64,000 nucleotides of DNA from NCBI GenBank assembly GCA_016219875.1, contig JACRJZ010000148.1, positions 62,001-126,000 of the forward strand. Direction: 5' to 3'. Source of the DNA: Verrucomicrobiota bacterium (lineage in GTDB: Bacteria; Verrucomicrobiota; Verrucomicrobiia; Limisphaerales; JACRJZ01). The notes under the pieces are model-generated. The model had not been told where the DNA came from. It did not search any database and saw only the letters and a program-made list of their open reading frames with translations. The position numbers were made by a program, and so were the translations under genes. How positions within the stretch are numbered: the first letter of the stretch is position 1; each line of letters begins with the position of its first letter. Positions 34,428-42,302 of this stretch are shown here, piece after piece.

Positions 34428-37400
34428 ATGATCTCTTTCTTCAAACCTCTCTGCCAACGCGCGGTGCCGCTCGCGCTTGCCGCAATCACATTCCTTAGCC
34501 AAGCCTCTGCCGCAGACGTGGCTGCCGACCTGGAGACAGGTTTCCTTCGTCCGCCCGACTCAGCCCGACCGTGGGTCTATTACTTCATCATGGACGGCAA
34601 CCTCAGCCGCGAGGGCATCACGGCGGACTTCGAGGCGCTGCAGCGCGCGGGCCTCGGCGGCATGATCATCATGGAGGTGGACGCGGGCATCCCGCGCGGG
34701 CCGGTGAAGTTCATGAGCGCCGAGTGGCGCCAAGCCTTCAAACACGCCGTCGCCGAGGCAGAGCGGCTGGGCCTGCAAATCACCCTCAACGCCGGGCCGG
34801 GCTGGACCGGCAGCGGCGGACCGTGGGTGAAGCCTGAGCAATCCATGCAGCATGTCGTGGCCAGCGCGGTCGAGGTCGTGGGGCCGACGAACTTCAATGC
34901 GACGCTCTCGCGTCCATCACCGCGCCCGCCCTACTTCGGCAATGCCGGACTGCCGCAGGCCATGCTGAAGGCCAAAGATGAGTTCTACGTGGACGTGGCG
35001 GTGCTGGCGGTGCCCAAGACCAGCGAAACGCAACGCATCGCGGACATCGACGAGAAGGCGCTCTACCTCCGGCATCCTTACTCGTCGCGTCCGGGCACGA
35101 AGCCGTTCTTGCCCGCGCCGGCGAATTATCCCGCGCTGCCCGCGGACGCGGTGATTTCGGCGGATCGAGTGATCGACCTGACGGGGAAACTCAGCGCCGA
35201 TGGCCGGTTGACATGGAGCGTACCGGCGGGCGACTGGACAATCCTGCGCTTCGGCCGCACCAGCACCGGCGCGAACACGCGGCCCGCGCCCGCGCCCGGC
35301 CTGGGTCTCGAATGCGACAAGTTCGACCAGGCCGCCCTGGACGCTCATTTCGACGCCTTCGTCGGCGCATTGCTCCGCGAGATCGGGCCGCGCCGGCCAT
35401 CGCCCGACCGAGGCTGGAACATGTTGCACATCGACAGTTGGGAAATGGGCGCGCAGAACTGGACCGCCGCCTTCCGTGACGAGTTTCGTCGTCGTCGCGG
35501 CTACGACCCGGTGCGCTACTTGCCCGCGGTGACGGGGCGCGTGGTGGAGAGCCTCGAAGTCTCCGAACGCTTTCTGTGGGACCTGCGGCAGACCGCGCAG
35601 GAGTTGACCATCGAGAACCACGCCCAGCATCTCAAGGAACTTGGCCGCCGGCACGGCTTTGGATTGTCCATCGAGCCTTACGACATGAATCCGTGTTCTG
35701 ACATGAGCCTCGGCGGGGTCGCGGACGTGCCCATGTGTGAGTTCTGGCTCTACGGTTTCAACTCGACGTTCAGCGTTCTCGAGGCCGCGTCGATTGCACA
35801 CACCGGCGGGCGGCCCATTGTGGCGGCGGAATCGTTCACCTCCACCGATGCTGAGCGGTGGCAGGCGCATCCGGCGTCGATGAAAGCGCTCGGCGATTGG
35901 GCGTTCAGCGCGGGCGTGAACCGCATCGTCTTCCACCGCTCGCAGCACCAGCCGCAGCTTGATCGCCGGCCTGGCATGACGATGGGGCCGTACGGCGTCC
36001 ACTGGGAGCGCACCCAAACTTGGTGGGACCTGGTGCCCGCGTATCACGCTTACCTGGCGCGCTGCCAGTTCTTGTTGCGGCAGGGATTGCCGGTGGCGGA
36101 TGTGTGCTACCTCGTGGCGGAAGGCGCGCCGCACGTGTTTCGCCCGCCGACTTCGGCCACTCGCGGCCATCCACCGGAGCGCCTCGGCTATAACTTCGAT
36201 GGCATCGCGCCGGAGACGCTGCTGGCACGCATGACGGTGCAGGAGGGAAAACTGGTGCTGCCCCACGGCCTGAGCTACCGCGCGCTGGTCCTGCCCGAGC
36301 GCGACACGATGACCCCAACGCTGTTGCGCAAGGTGAAGGAACTCGTCCAAGCCGGCGCCACGGTCATCGGCCCGCGCCCGCTGAAATCGCCGAGCCTGAG
36401 CCGCTATCCGCAGTGCGACGAGGAGGTGAAGAAGCTGGCGGACGAGTTGTGGGGCAAACAGGAACGGAAGGATGGACCAAGCAAGGCCGCTGCCGCTGAC
36501 TCAACACTCCAACACTCCAGCACTCCGACACTCCAACGTGCTGTCGGCAACGGCCGCGTGGTGTGGGCGCCCGGCACGCCCTCTGCCCCGGCCCCAGAAC
36601 CCAGAAATCCACTGGAGCAGGCGAAGTGGATTTGGCGCGCGGAAGGAAAGCCAGCCGCCAGCGCGCCCGCCGGCAAGCGATTCTTCCGTCGCGTGGTGGC
36701 GCTGGGCGGAAGTGCGAGCATCGAGTCGGCCCGCGTGTTCATGACGGCGGACAACTCGTTTGAACTCTTCGTCAACGGCCATCGCGCCGGCCGCGGAGAC
36801 AACTTCCATGAAACGTACGCGCTCGACATCACGCCGCTGCTCAAGCCGGGCGCGAACGTGCTGGCCGTCGAAGCGGAGAACGGCGGTGATACGCCCAATC
36901 CGGCGGGCCTGATCGGATCGCTGATCGTCAAGTTCCGCGATGGTCGCGTGCTCGAAGTGCCCACGGATCGGAGTTGGCAGGCCGCGCAAACCCCGGCAGC
37001 CGATTGGACCACTGACACCGCGCCCACCGCGGCTTGGAGCGCGGCGATGGAACTTGGTGCGCCCGGCATGGCACCTTGGAATCGGCGTGGCAAGTCAGCT
37101 TCGGAACCGGAGCAGTACGGCGACTTCGCCATTGTCGCGGGGGTGCTGAACGAGATGGGGGTGACGCCAGACTTCGAGTCCGACGGGCCGTTGCGTTACG
37201 CGCACCGCCGCGTCGGCGACGGCGACATCTACTTCGTCGCCAACCGCGAGGACCGCTCGGTGGACGCGGCCTGCACCTTCCGCGTTTCCGGCAAGACGCC
37301 GGAACTGTGGGACCCGCTGACGGGCGGGCGACGCCGCTTGCCGGACTTCACTTCGACGAACGGGCGCACCACGGTGCCGCTGCGCTTCGAACCGACGCAG

Positions 37401-37985
37401 TCGTTCTTCGTCGTCTTCCGCCCAGCCGTGACGGCCGCGAACGTGGCCGGCCGGAATTTTCAGGACGTGATGAAGATGGCGGAGTTGTCCGGCCCGTGGG
37501 AAGTCTCGTTCGATCCGAAGTGGGGCGGTCCGCAGAGCGTCACTTTCCAGGCGCTCGAAGACTGGAGCCAGCGACCGGAAACCGGAATCAAGTTCTACTC
37601 CTGCATGGCCACGTATCGGAAGACCTTCGACTTTGCCGGAGCAGACGTCAGCGGCCAGCGGCCAGCGGCCAGCCGGCTCTATTTGGATTTGGGCAGCGTG
37701 AAGAACCTCGCGCGCGTCCGCCTCAATGGGCGCGACCTCGGTATCGTCTGGTGCGCCCCGTGGCGCGTGGACATCACCGCAGCCGTCAGGGAGAAGGACA
37801 ACCAGTTGGAAATCCTCGTGGCGAACCTGTGGCCCAACCGGCTGATCGGCGACCAGTCGCTGCCGCCGGACCAGCGGCTGACTTCGACCACCTGGAACCC
37901 GTTCAAGAAAGACTCGCGACTGCTGGAGTCGGGGTTGCGAGGTCCCGTGACACTGGGCATGGAGAAGGCGGAAGACTCCCAGTGA
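34428..37985 (+). CDS. GH106-like alpha-L-rhamnosidase, secreted, copy 3
   Basis: 1185 residues from ATG 34428. Signal peptide RAVPLALAAITFLSQASA. Core: WVYYFIMDGNLSREGITADF, NAGPGWTGSGGPWV, LHIDSWEMGAQNWTAAF (candidate acid), LSIEPYDMNPCSDMSL, AAESFTSTDAERWQAHP. A rhamnosidase-N-like sandwich near residues 730-845 (KRFFRRVVALGG, FMTADNSFELFVNGHRAG) corresponds to that in copy 1; no LamG domain is present. The C-terminal sandwich starts near 1017 (LDLGSVKNLARVRLNGRDLG). In-frame tandem repeats occur at 36500-36538 and 37652-37676. It lies 390 bases after the UroD-like gene, with a tandem repeat in its leader. Confidence 0.85.
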   Translation: MISFFKPLCQRAVPLALAAITFLSQASAADVAADLETGFLRPPDSARPWVYYFIMDGNLSREGITADFEALQRAGLGGMIIMEVDAGIPRGPVKFMSAEWRQAFKHAVAEAERLGLQITLNAGPGWTGSGGPWVKPEQSMQHVVASAVEVVGPTNFNATLSRPSPRPPYFGNAGLPQAMLKAKDEFYVDVAVLAVPKTSETQRIADIDEKALYLRHPYSSRPGTKPFLPAPANYPALPADAVISADRVIDLTGKLSADGRLTWSVPAGDWTILRFGRTSTGANTRPAPAPGLGLECDKFDQAALDAHFDAFVGALLREIGPRRPSPDRGWNMLHIDSWEMGAQNWTAAFRDEFRRRRGYDPVRYLPAVTGRVVESLEVSERFLWDLRQTAQELTIENHAQHLKELGRRHGFGLSIEPYDMNPCSDMSLGGVADVPMCEFWLYGFNSTFSVLEAASIAHTGGRPIVAAESFTSTDAERWQAHPASMKALGDWAFSAGVNRIVFHRSQHQPQLDRRPGMTMGPYGVHWERTQTWWDLVPAYHAYLARCQFLLRQGLPVADVCYLVAEGAPHVFRPPTSATRGHPPERLGYNFDGIAPETLLARMTVQEGKLVLPHGLSYRALVLPERDTMTPTLLRKVKELVQAGATVIGPRPLKSPSLSRYPQCDEEVKKLADELWGKQERKDGPSKAAAADSTLQHSSTPTLQRAVGNGRVVWAPGTPSAPAPEPRNPLEQAKWIWRAEGKPAASAPAGKRFFRRVVALGGSASIESARVFMTADNSFELFVNGHRAGRGDNFHETYALDITPLLKPGANVLAVEAENGGDTPNPAGLIGSLIVKFRDGRVLEVPTDRSWQAAQTPAADWTTDTAPTAAWSAAMELGAPGMAPWNRRGKSASEPEQYGDFAIVAGVLNEMGVTPDFESDGPLRYAHRRVGDGDIYFVANREDRSVDAACTFRVSGKTPELWDPLTGGRRRLPDFTSTNGRTTVPLRFEPTQSFFVVFRPAVTAANVAGRNFQDVMKMAELSGPWEVSFDPKWGGPQSVTFQALEDWSQRPETGIKFYSCMATYRKTFDFAGADVSGQRPAASRLYLDLGSVKNLARVRLNGRDLGIVWCAPWRVDITAAVREKDNQLEILVANLWPNRLIGDQSLPPDQRLTSTTWNPFKKDSRLLESGLRGPVTLGMEKAEDSQ

Positions 37986-38403
37986 AGGCGGGGCCGGAGC
38001 GCCGGCTTCAACGAAGGGGTCTCCGGGCGGCACGACGGGCGAGTCGCCCGCCCGACTCTCGCGAGCGAAGTCGCCTGCGCCACGACGGCGGCAGTGTCAA
38101 GATGCGTCCGGGGTTGCCCCAGCGAAAGCAAGGCTGCAGCAAGCTCCCGCCCGGCGCACCGGGTAGCGCAGGCTTTCCAGCCTGCCGTATCGCCGACTTT
38201 CAGTCGGCTGGCCGGACGATGTCCCGACCGCCTTTGAACGTCCTCAACGGCTTCCTGCCGGGGACGGTCTGCAGGTTGGAAAACCTGCGCTGCGAAAGTG
38301 CCGCCCGGCTCCCTTCTGAGGAAATCGTCGCGGCCTGCGACGATTCCGGGAGATACTGATAGACTGGAAAGTCTGCGCTACGAGCGCTCCCGAACCGAGC
38401 TTG
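37986..38403. repeat. Intergenic region rich in family B palindromes
   Basis: About 400 bases with no clear gene. At 38162-38210 is GTAGCGCAGGCTTTCCAGCC, then GCCGACTTTCAGTCGGC; CAGGTTGGAAAACCTG lies at about 38273-38288 and GACTGGAAAGTCTGCGCTAC near 38362-38381. Another palindrome pair is GACGGGCGAGTCGCCCGCCC near 38033. The arrangement resembles the family B element at 12524. Confidence 0.75.
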
Positions 38404-39384
38404 ATGCAGCCTTGCAGCGAAAGCTTTACAAGCTCCACGGAAAGCCCGACAAACCCAGTGGACACGCTGTCTCGTCGAGCCTTGAACACCACACCGCCAG
38501 CCGCCATTGCCTCCGGCGCCACCCCGCCTGGACCTTCAGACTTCGTCCTCCGCGCACGCACGTTCGAAATCCGCTTCCCCCGGCCGCCCCTGATCATGGG
38601 CATCCTGAACGTGACGCCGGACTCCTTCTCCGACGGCGGGCTGTTCCTCGACGCGGACGCCGCCGTCGATCAGGCGCTCCAGTTGGAGGCCGAGGGCGCG
38701 GACCTGCTCGACGTGGGCGGCGAATCGACGCGGCCCAACGCCGTGCCGGTGCCGGAGGAGGAAGAACTCCGCCGCGTGGCGCCGGTGCTGAAAAAGCTGG
38801 CCGGACGGCTGAAGGTTCCCGTCTCCATCGACACCATGAAACCCGCCGTCGCCCGCGTGGCGCTGGACCTCGGGGCGTCTCTCGTGAACGACGTGGCCGC
38901 CAGCCGCATGACGGACGAGATGTGGCGCCTCGTCGCGCACTCCGGCGCGGGCTACGTGGTCATGCATACGCAAGGCACGCCGCAGACCATGCAAGTCCAT
39001 CCGCAGTACGACGACGTGGCGCGCGAAGTGGGCGAGTTCTTTCGGGAGCGGCTTGACCGGCTCTCCTCCCTCGGCGTGCGCGCGGAGCAGGTCATCCTCG
39101 ACGTGGGGATTGGCTTCGGAAAAACGGTGGCGCACAATTTGCGGTTGTTGGCGGCGCTGGGAGAGTTTAGAACGTTCCAGCGTCCCTTGCTGGTGGGCGC
39201 GTCGCGGAAATCGTTTCTCAGCGCGGTGGCCGGCGGCGGCGTGCGCGAGCGGCTGCCCGGTTCATTGGCGGCGGCCTGCTGGGCAGCGCAGGCCGGGGCG
39301 CAGATCGTGCGGGTGCATGACGTGGCCGCCACGCGGCAGGCGCTGGCCGTGACCGCGGCCATTCAGGCGCACAGAACAGAATGA
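38404..39384 (+). CDS. folP: Dihydropteroate synthase
   Basis: About 326 residues from ATG 38404; condenses 7,8-dihydropterin pyrophosphate with p-aminobenzoate in folate synthesis. Motifs: IMGILNVTPDSFSDGG (phosphate loop), DLLDVGGESTRPNA, VSIDTMKPAVARVAL, LVNDVAASRM, VVMHTQGTPQTMQ, DVGIGFGKTVAHNLRLL and VGASRKSFLSAVAGG. The core begins at about residue 63; the first 50 residues are low-complexity and not conserved, so the true start may be downstream. The stop overlaps the start of cdaA by 4 bases, making it first of a coupled operon with cdaA and glmM. Confidence 0.93.
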   Translation: MQPCSESFTSSTESPTNPVDTLSRRALNTTPPAAIASGATPPGPSDFVLRARTFEIRFPRPPLIMGILNVTPDSFSDGGLFLDADAAVDQALQLEAEGADLLDVGGESTRPNAVPVPEEEELRRVAPVLKKLAGRLKVPVSIDTMKPAVARVALDLGASLVNDVAASRMTDEMWRLVAHSGAGYVVMHTQGTPQTMQVHPQYDDVAREVGEFFRERLDRLSSLGVRAEQVILDVGIGFGKTVAHNLRLLAALGEFRTFQRPLLVGASRKSFLSAVAGGGVRERLPGSLAAACWAAQAGAQIVRVHDVAATRQALAVTAAIQAHRTE

Positions 39385-40256
39385 TCGAACTCATCCAGAG
39401 CCTTTGGCGGCCCATGCTGGAGATTCTCCTCATGGCCGTGGGCATCTATTACGTGGCCACGTTCGTCCGCGGCACCCGCGGCGCCGCTGTGTTCACGGGG
39501 TTCCTGGTGGTGCTGCTGGTTCTGGTGATGGTCACTCACCTCCTCAATTTGCAGGTGTTGAAATGGGTCCTCAGTCTGCTGACCCCGTTTTTTGCCATCG
39601 CGGTCGTGGTGATTTTTCAGCCGGAGTTGCGCCGCATGTTGGCCCAGTTGGGCAACGTGCAGTTCTTCGCCTCCACGCGGGAACAGCGGGAAGACATCGA
39701 AGTCATCATCCAGACCGTCGAGCGCCTGGCCGACGTGAAGATCGGCATGTTGCTGGCCATCGAGCAGACGGCGAACCTGGAGGAAACCGTCGAGTCCGGC
39801 GTCGTCGTGGACTGCGAAGCGACGCCGGAGATGCTCGAGTGCATTTTCTTTCCGAACAACGCCATCCACGACGGCGGCGTCATCCTCAAAGACGGGCGGA
39901 TCAAGTTCGCGGCCTGCATCTTTCCGCTGTCGCGGCGGCAAGACTTGAACAAGTCGCTCGGCACGCGGCACCGCGCGGCCCTGGGGTTGAGCGAGGAAAC
40001 CGACGCGCTGGTGGTGGTGGTGTCGGAGGAAACCGGCGCGGTGTCCTACGCCTACAAGGGCCAATTGGTGCGCGGGGTTTCGGCGGAGGAACTCCGCGCC
40101 TTCCTGACCACCGTGCTGGTGGCCGAGTCGGTCAAGCCCCGCAACCCCCTCGAGTGGTTCCGCTCGCTGGCCGCGGACCGCTCCAAGCCTGGCCCGGCCG
40201 TGTTGACCCGCAACGGCCCCAAACCCCATGAAACTGCGCGATCTGATCCTGCATAA
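39381..40256 (+). CDS. cdaA: Diadenylate cyclase CdaA (c-di-AMP synthase)
   Basis: 291 residues. Three N-terminal membrane helices (PMLEILLMAVGIYYVATFV, AAVFTGFLVVLLVLVMVT, WVLSLLTPFFAIAVVVIF) and FQPELRRMLAQLG agree with CdaA. The DAC domain shows FFPNNAIHDGGVILKDGRI, corresponding to the DGA motif but as DGG, and GTRHRAALGLSEETDALVVVVSEETG with the RHR motif. It converts two ATP to c-di-AMP, which controls osmolyte and cell-wall homeostasis. About 40 extra residues after VLVAESVKPRNP form a tail. It overlaps folP and a 54-residue membrane protein, in front of glmM, the conserved partner in Firmicutes. Confidence 0.93.
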   Translation: MIELIQSLWRPMLEILLMAVGIYYVATFVRGTRGAAVFTGFLVVLLVLVMVTHLLNLQVLKWVLSLLTPFFAIAVVVIFQPELRRMLAQLGNVQFFASTREQREDIEVIIQTVERLADVKIGMLLAIEQTANLEETVESGVVVDCEATPEMLECIFFPNNAIHDGGVILKDGRIKFAACIFPLSRRQDLNKSLGTRHRAALGLSEETDALVVVVSEETGAVSYAYKGQLVRGVSAEELRAFLTTVLVAESVKPRNPLEWFRSLAADRSKPGPAVLTRNGPKPHETARSDPA

Positions 40257-40392
40257 CTTCCAGCTCAAGCTGTTCTCGCTGGTGCTGGCGGTGCTGGTCT
40301 GGGAATCGATCCACCTCTTTATCCGGCGCGATGCCGGCGGGTCCTTCCTGCCGTTCGTCACGCAGACCAATGCGCCTCCGCCCTCCCCATGA
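40228..40392 (+). CDS. 54-residue membrane protein, CdaR/YbbR N-terminus-like
   Basis: From ATG 40228: MKLRDLILHNFQLKLFSLVL, AVLVWESIHLFIRRDAGG, then a polar tail ending APPPSP. The LILHNFQLKLFSLVLAVLVW pattern is how CdaR (YbbR), the membrane regulator of CdaA, begins (a short basic/amphipathic start and one membrane helix), but the extracytoplasmic YbbR repeats are absent. It overlaps cdaA by 29 bases and glmM by 4 (ATGA), exactly where cdaR stands in cdaA-cdaR-glmM operons. It is either a minimal CdaR or a truncated one. The tight overlaps argue that it is translated. Confidence 0.7.
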   Translation: MKLRDLILHNFQLKLFSLVLAVLVWESIHLFIRRDAGGSFLPFVTQTNAPPPSP

Positions 40393-41768
40393 AAGCCCCC
40401 AAGAAAATCTTCGGCACCGACGGCGTGCGCGGCCGGGCCAACATCGAACCCGTCACCGCCGAGACTGCGCTCAAACTGGGCCGCGCCGTGGCCCACGTCT
40501 TCAAGACGCTCGATTCCTCCCGCGGCCCCGGCAAGCACCGCATCGTCCTCGGCAAGGACACGCGCCTGTCCGGCTACATGGTGGAGAACGCCATCTCCGC
40601 CGGCGTGCTCTCAATGGGCGTCGATGTGCTCTTCATCGGCCCGCTGCCCACGCCCGGCGTGGCCTACGTCACCCGCAGCTTGCGCGCCGACGCCGGCATC
40701 GTCATCACGGCTTCCCACAATCCGTACGACGACAACGGCATCAAATTTTTCCGCCCGGATGGCTACAAGCTCGACGACCAGATCGAAGGCCGCATCGAGC
40801 AACTGGTCTTCAGCGGTGAGATCGAGAACATCCGCCCCACCGCCCACGAAATCGGCAAGGCCGTCCGCATCGACGACGCCCTGGGCCGCTACATCGAATA
40901 CGCCAAGGCCTCCTTCCCGCGCGGGCTGACGCTGGAAGGCTTCCGCATCGTGGTGGACTGTGCCCACGGGGCGGCCTACAAATCGACGCCTTGTGTCCTG
41001 CGGGAACTGGGCGCGGAGGTCATCGTGCTCGGCAACCAGCCCGACGGCACCAACATCAACAAAGACTGCGGCTCCATGCATCCGCAGGCCCTGTGCGAAC
41101 TGGTCCGCGAGCGCCGCGCGGATTTTGGCATCGCCCACGATGGCGACGCCGACCGCGTCCTCCTGTGCGACGAGAAGGGGCATCTGATCGATGGCGACGA
41201 CATCCTCGCCATCGCCGCGCTGGACATGCTGCGCCAGGGCACGCTGGCCAACAAGACCATCGTCACCACCGTGATGACTAACGCCGGCTTCGAGCCTGCG
41301 ATCAAAGAGGCGGGCGGCGCCGTGGTGCGCACGCCGGTCGGCGACAAGAACGTGATCGACGAGATGCTCAAGCACGGCTTCAACCTGGGCGGCGAGCAAA
41401 GCGGCCACATCATTTTCCGCGATCACAGCACGACCGGCGACGGCCTGGTCGCGGCCCTGCAGGTGCTGAGCATCATGAAATCGCGCAGCCGGCGGCTCTC
41501 CGAACTCGCCCATTGCTGGACGCGCTATCCGCAGCTCGTCACCAACGTCCTGGTGCGCGAGAAGAAGCCGTTCGAGCAACTTGACGGCATCCTGAACCTC
41601 GTCAGCCAAGCCGAGGCCGCCGTCGCCGCGGAAGGCGGACGCGTCATGCTGCGCTACTCCGGCACCGAGCCGAAAGCCCGCCTCCTCATCGAAGGCCGCG
41701 ACCGCGCCACCCTCGACAAGTGGACCGGCACGATCTGCGACGCGATCCGGAAACAGGTCGGGGCGTGA
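40389..41768 (+). CDS. glmM: Phosphoglucosamine mutase
   Basis: 459 residues. Converts glucosamine-6-phosphate to glucosamine-1-phosphate for UDP-GlcNAc. Seen: FGTDGVRGRANIEPVT start, catalytic serine loop ITASHNPYDDNGIKFF, Mg loop AHDGDADRVLLCDEKG, substrate loop LGGEQSGHIIF, and phosphate-binding RYSGTEPKARLLIEG. Length and motifs are complete. Coupled by a 4-base overlap to the small membrane protein and thus to cdaA; in Firmicutes GlmM interacts with and inhibits CdaA, so the gene order has a regulatory sense. Last gene of the operon. Confidence 0.96.
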   Translation: MKAPKKIFGTDGVRGRANIEPVTAETALKLGRAVAHVFKTLDSSRGPGKHRIVLGKDTRLSGYMVENAISAGVLSMGVDVLFIGPLPTPGVAYVTRSLRADAGIVITASHNPYDDNGIKFFRPDGYKLDDQIEGRIEQLVFSGEIENIRPTAHEIGKAVRIDDALGRYIEYAKASFPRGLTLEGFRIVVDCAHGAAYKSTPCVLRELGAEVIVLGNQPDGTNINKDCGSMHPQALCELVRERRADFGIAHDGDADRVLLCDEKGHLIDGDDILAIAALDMLRQGTLANKTIVTTVMTNAGFEPAIKEAGGAVVRTPVGDKNVIDEMLKHGFNLGGEQSGHIIFRDHSTTGDGLVAALQVLSIMKSRSRRLSELAHCWTRYPQLVTNVLVREKKPFEQLDGILNLVSQAEAAVAAEGGRVMLRYSGTEPKARLLIEGRDRATLDKWTGTICDAIRKQVGA

Positions 41769-41811
41769 ACGAAGGGCGGTGGAGTGGAAAGCCGGTCGTC
41801 CACGTCAGGCG

Positions 41812-42279
41812 TCATTCGAACCTTCCAGGCTCATGCGCAATCCAAGGCGAATGACTCGCGATCTCGCCGACAAAATAGGACGCCGCATTGCCGAGCAGCG
41901 AGGCGACCAAAGCGCGCTTCCAACTGACGCCGACAAACTCGCTCCCCTGAACAAAGGGCGCGGACGCCACCAGCTTGACGAGCACCGCATCGACCAACAC
42001 CACACCCGGCTCCAGCAGCCAAAGCGATACCCGACTGGTGAGCGGCAGGAAGGCGAACAGGAAGAGACCGATGTTGGCGATAATGAGGGTGCCAAACGAA
42101 GGCACGATCAAGATTCCCGTGGACACCAAGGTCAGGGTCGCGAGGCCGGATTCAATCACCAGCGCCCAAAACGCGACGATCCCAAACGCGAGCGCCGACT
42201 GCCCGTCGATCTTGACCGGATTCGCGTGAACCAGGAGCGGGACCAACAACGACACGACGATAGTCAGACGCGCTCTCAT
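41812..42279 (-). CDS. Small integral membrane protein
   Basis: 155 residues from ATG 42279; a GTG at 42306 overlapping the upstream stop (GTGA) is another possible start. Starts RARLTIVVSLLVPLLVHANP, signal-like, followed by several hydrophobic segments: ALAFGIVAFWALVIESGLAT, LIVPSFGTLIIANIGLFLFA, WLLEPGVVLVDAVLVKLVA and ALVASLLGNAASYFVGEIAS. About four membrane helices. I do not recognise a family. It follows the duplicated secreted protein on the same strand and probably belongs to the same transcript. Confidence 0.65.
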   Translation of the reverse strand: MRARLTIVVSLLVPLLVHANPVKIDGQSALAFGIVAFWALVIESGLATLTLVSTGILIVPSFGTLIIANIGLFLFAFLPLTSRVSLWLLEPGVVLVDAVLVKLVASAPFVQGSEFVGVSWKRALVASLLGNAASYFVGEIASHSPWIAHEPGRFE

Positions 42280-42302
42280 GCCGGGGCCTGACAGTGGGGA
42301 TC

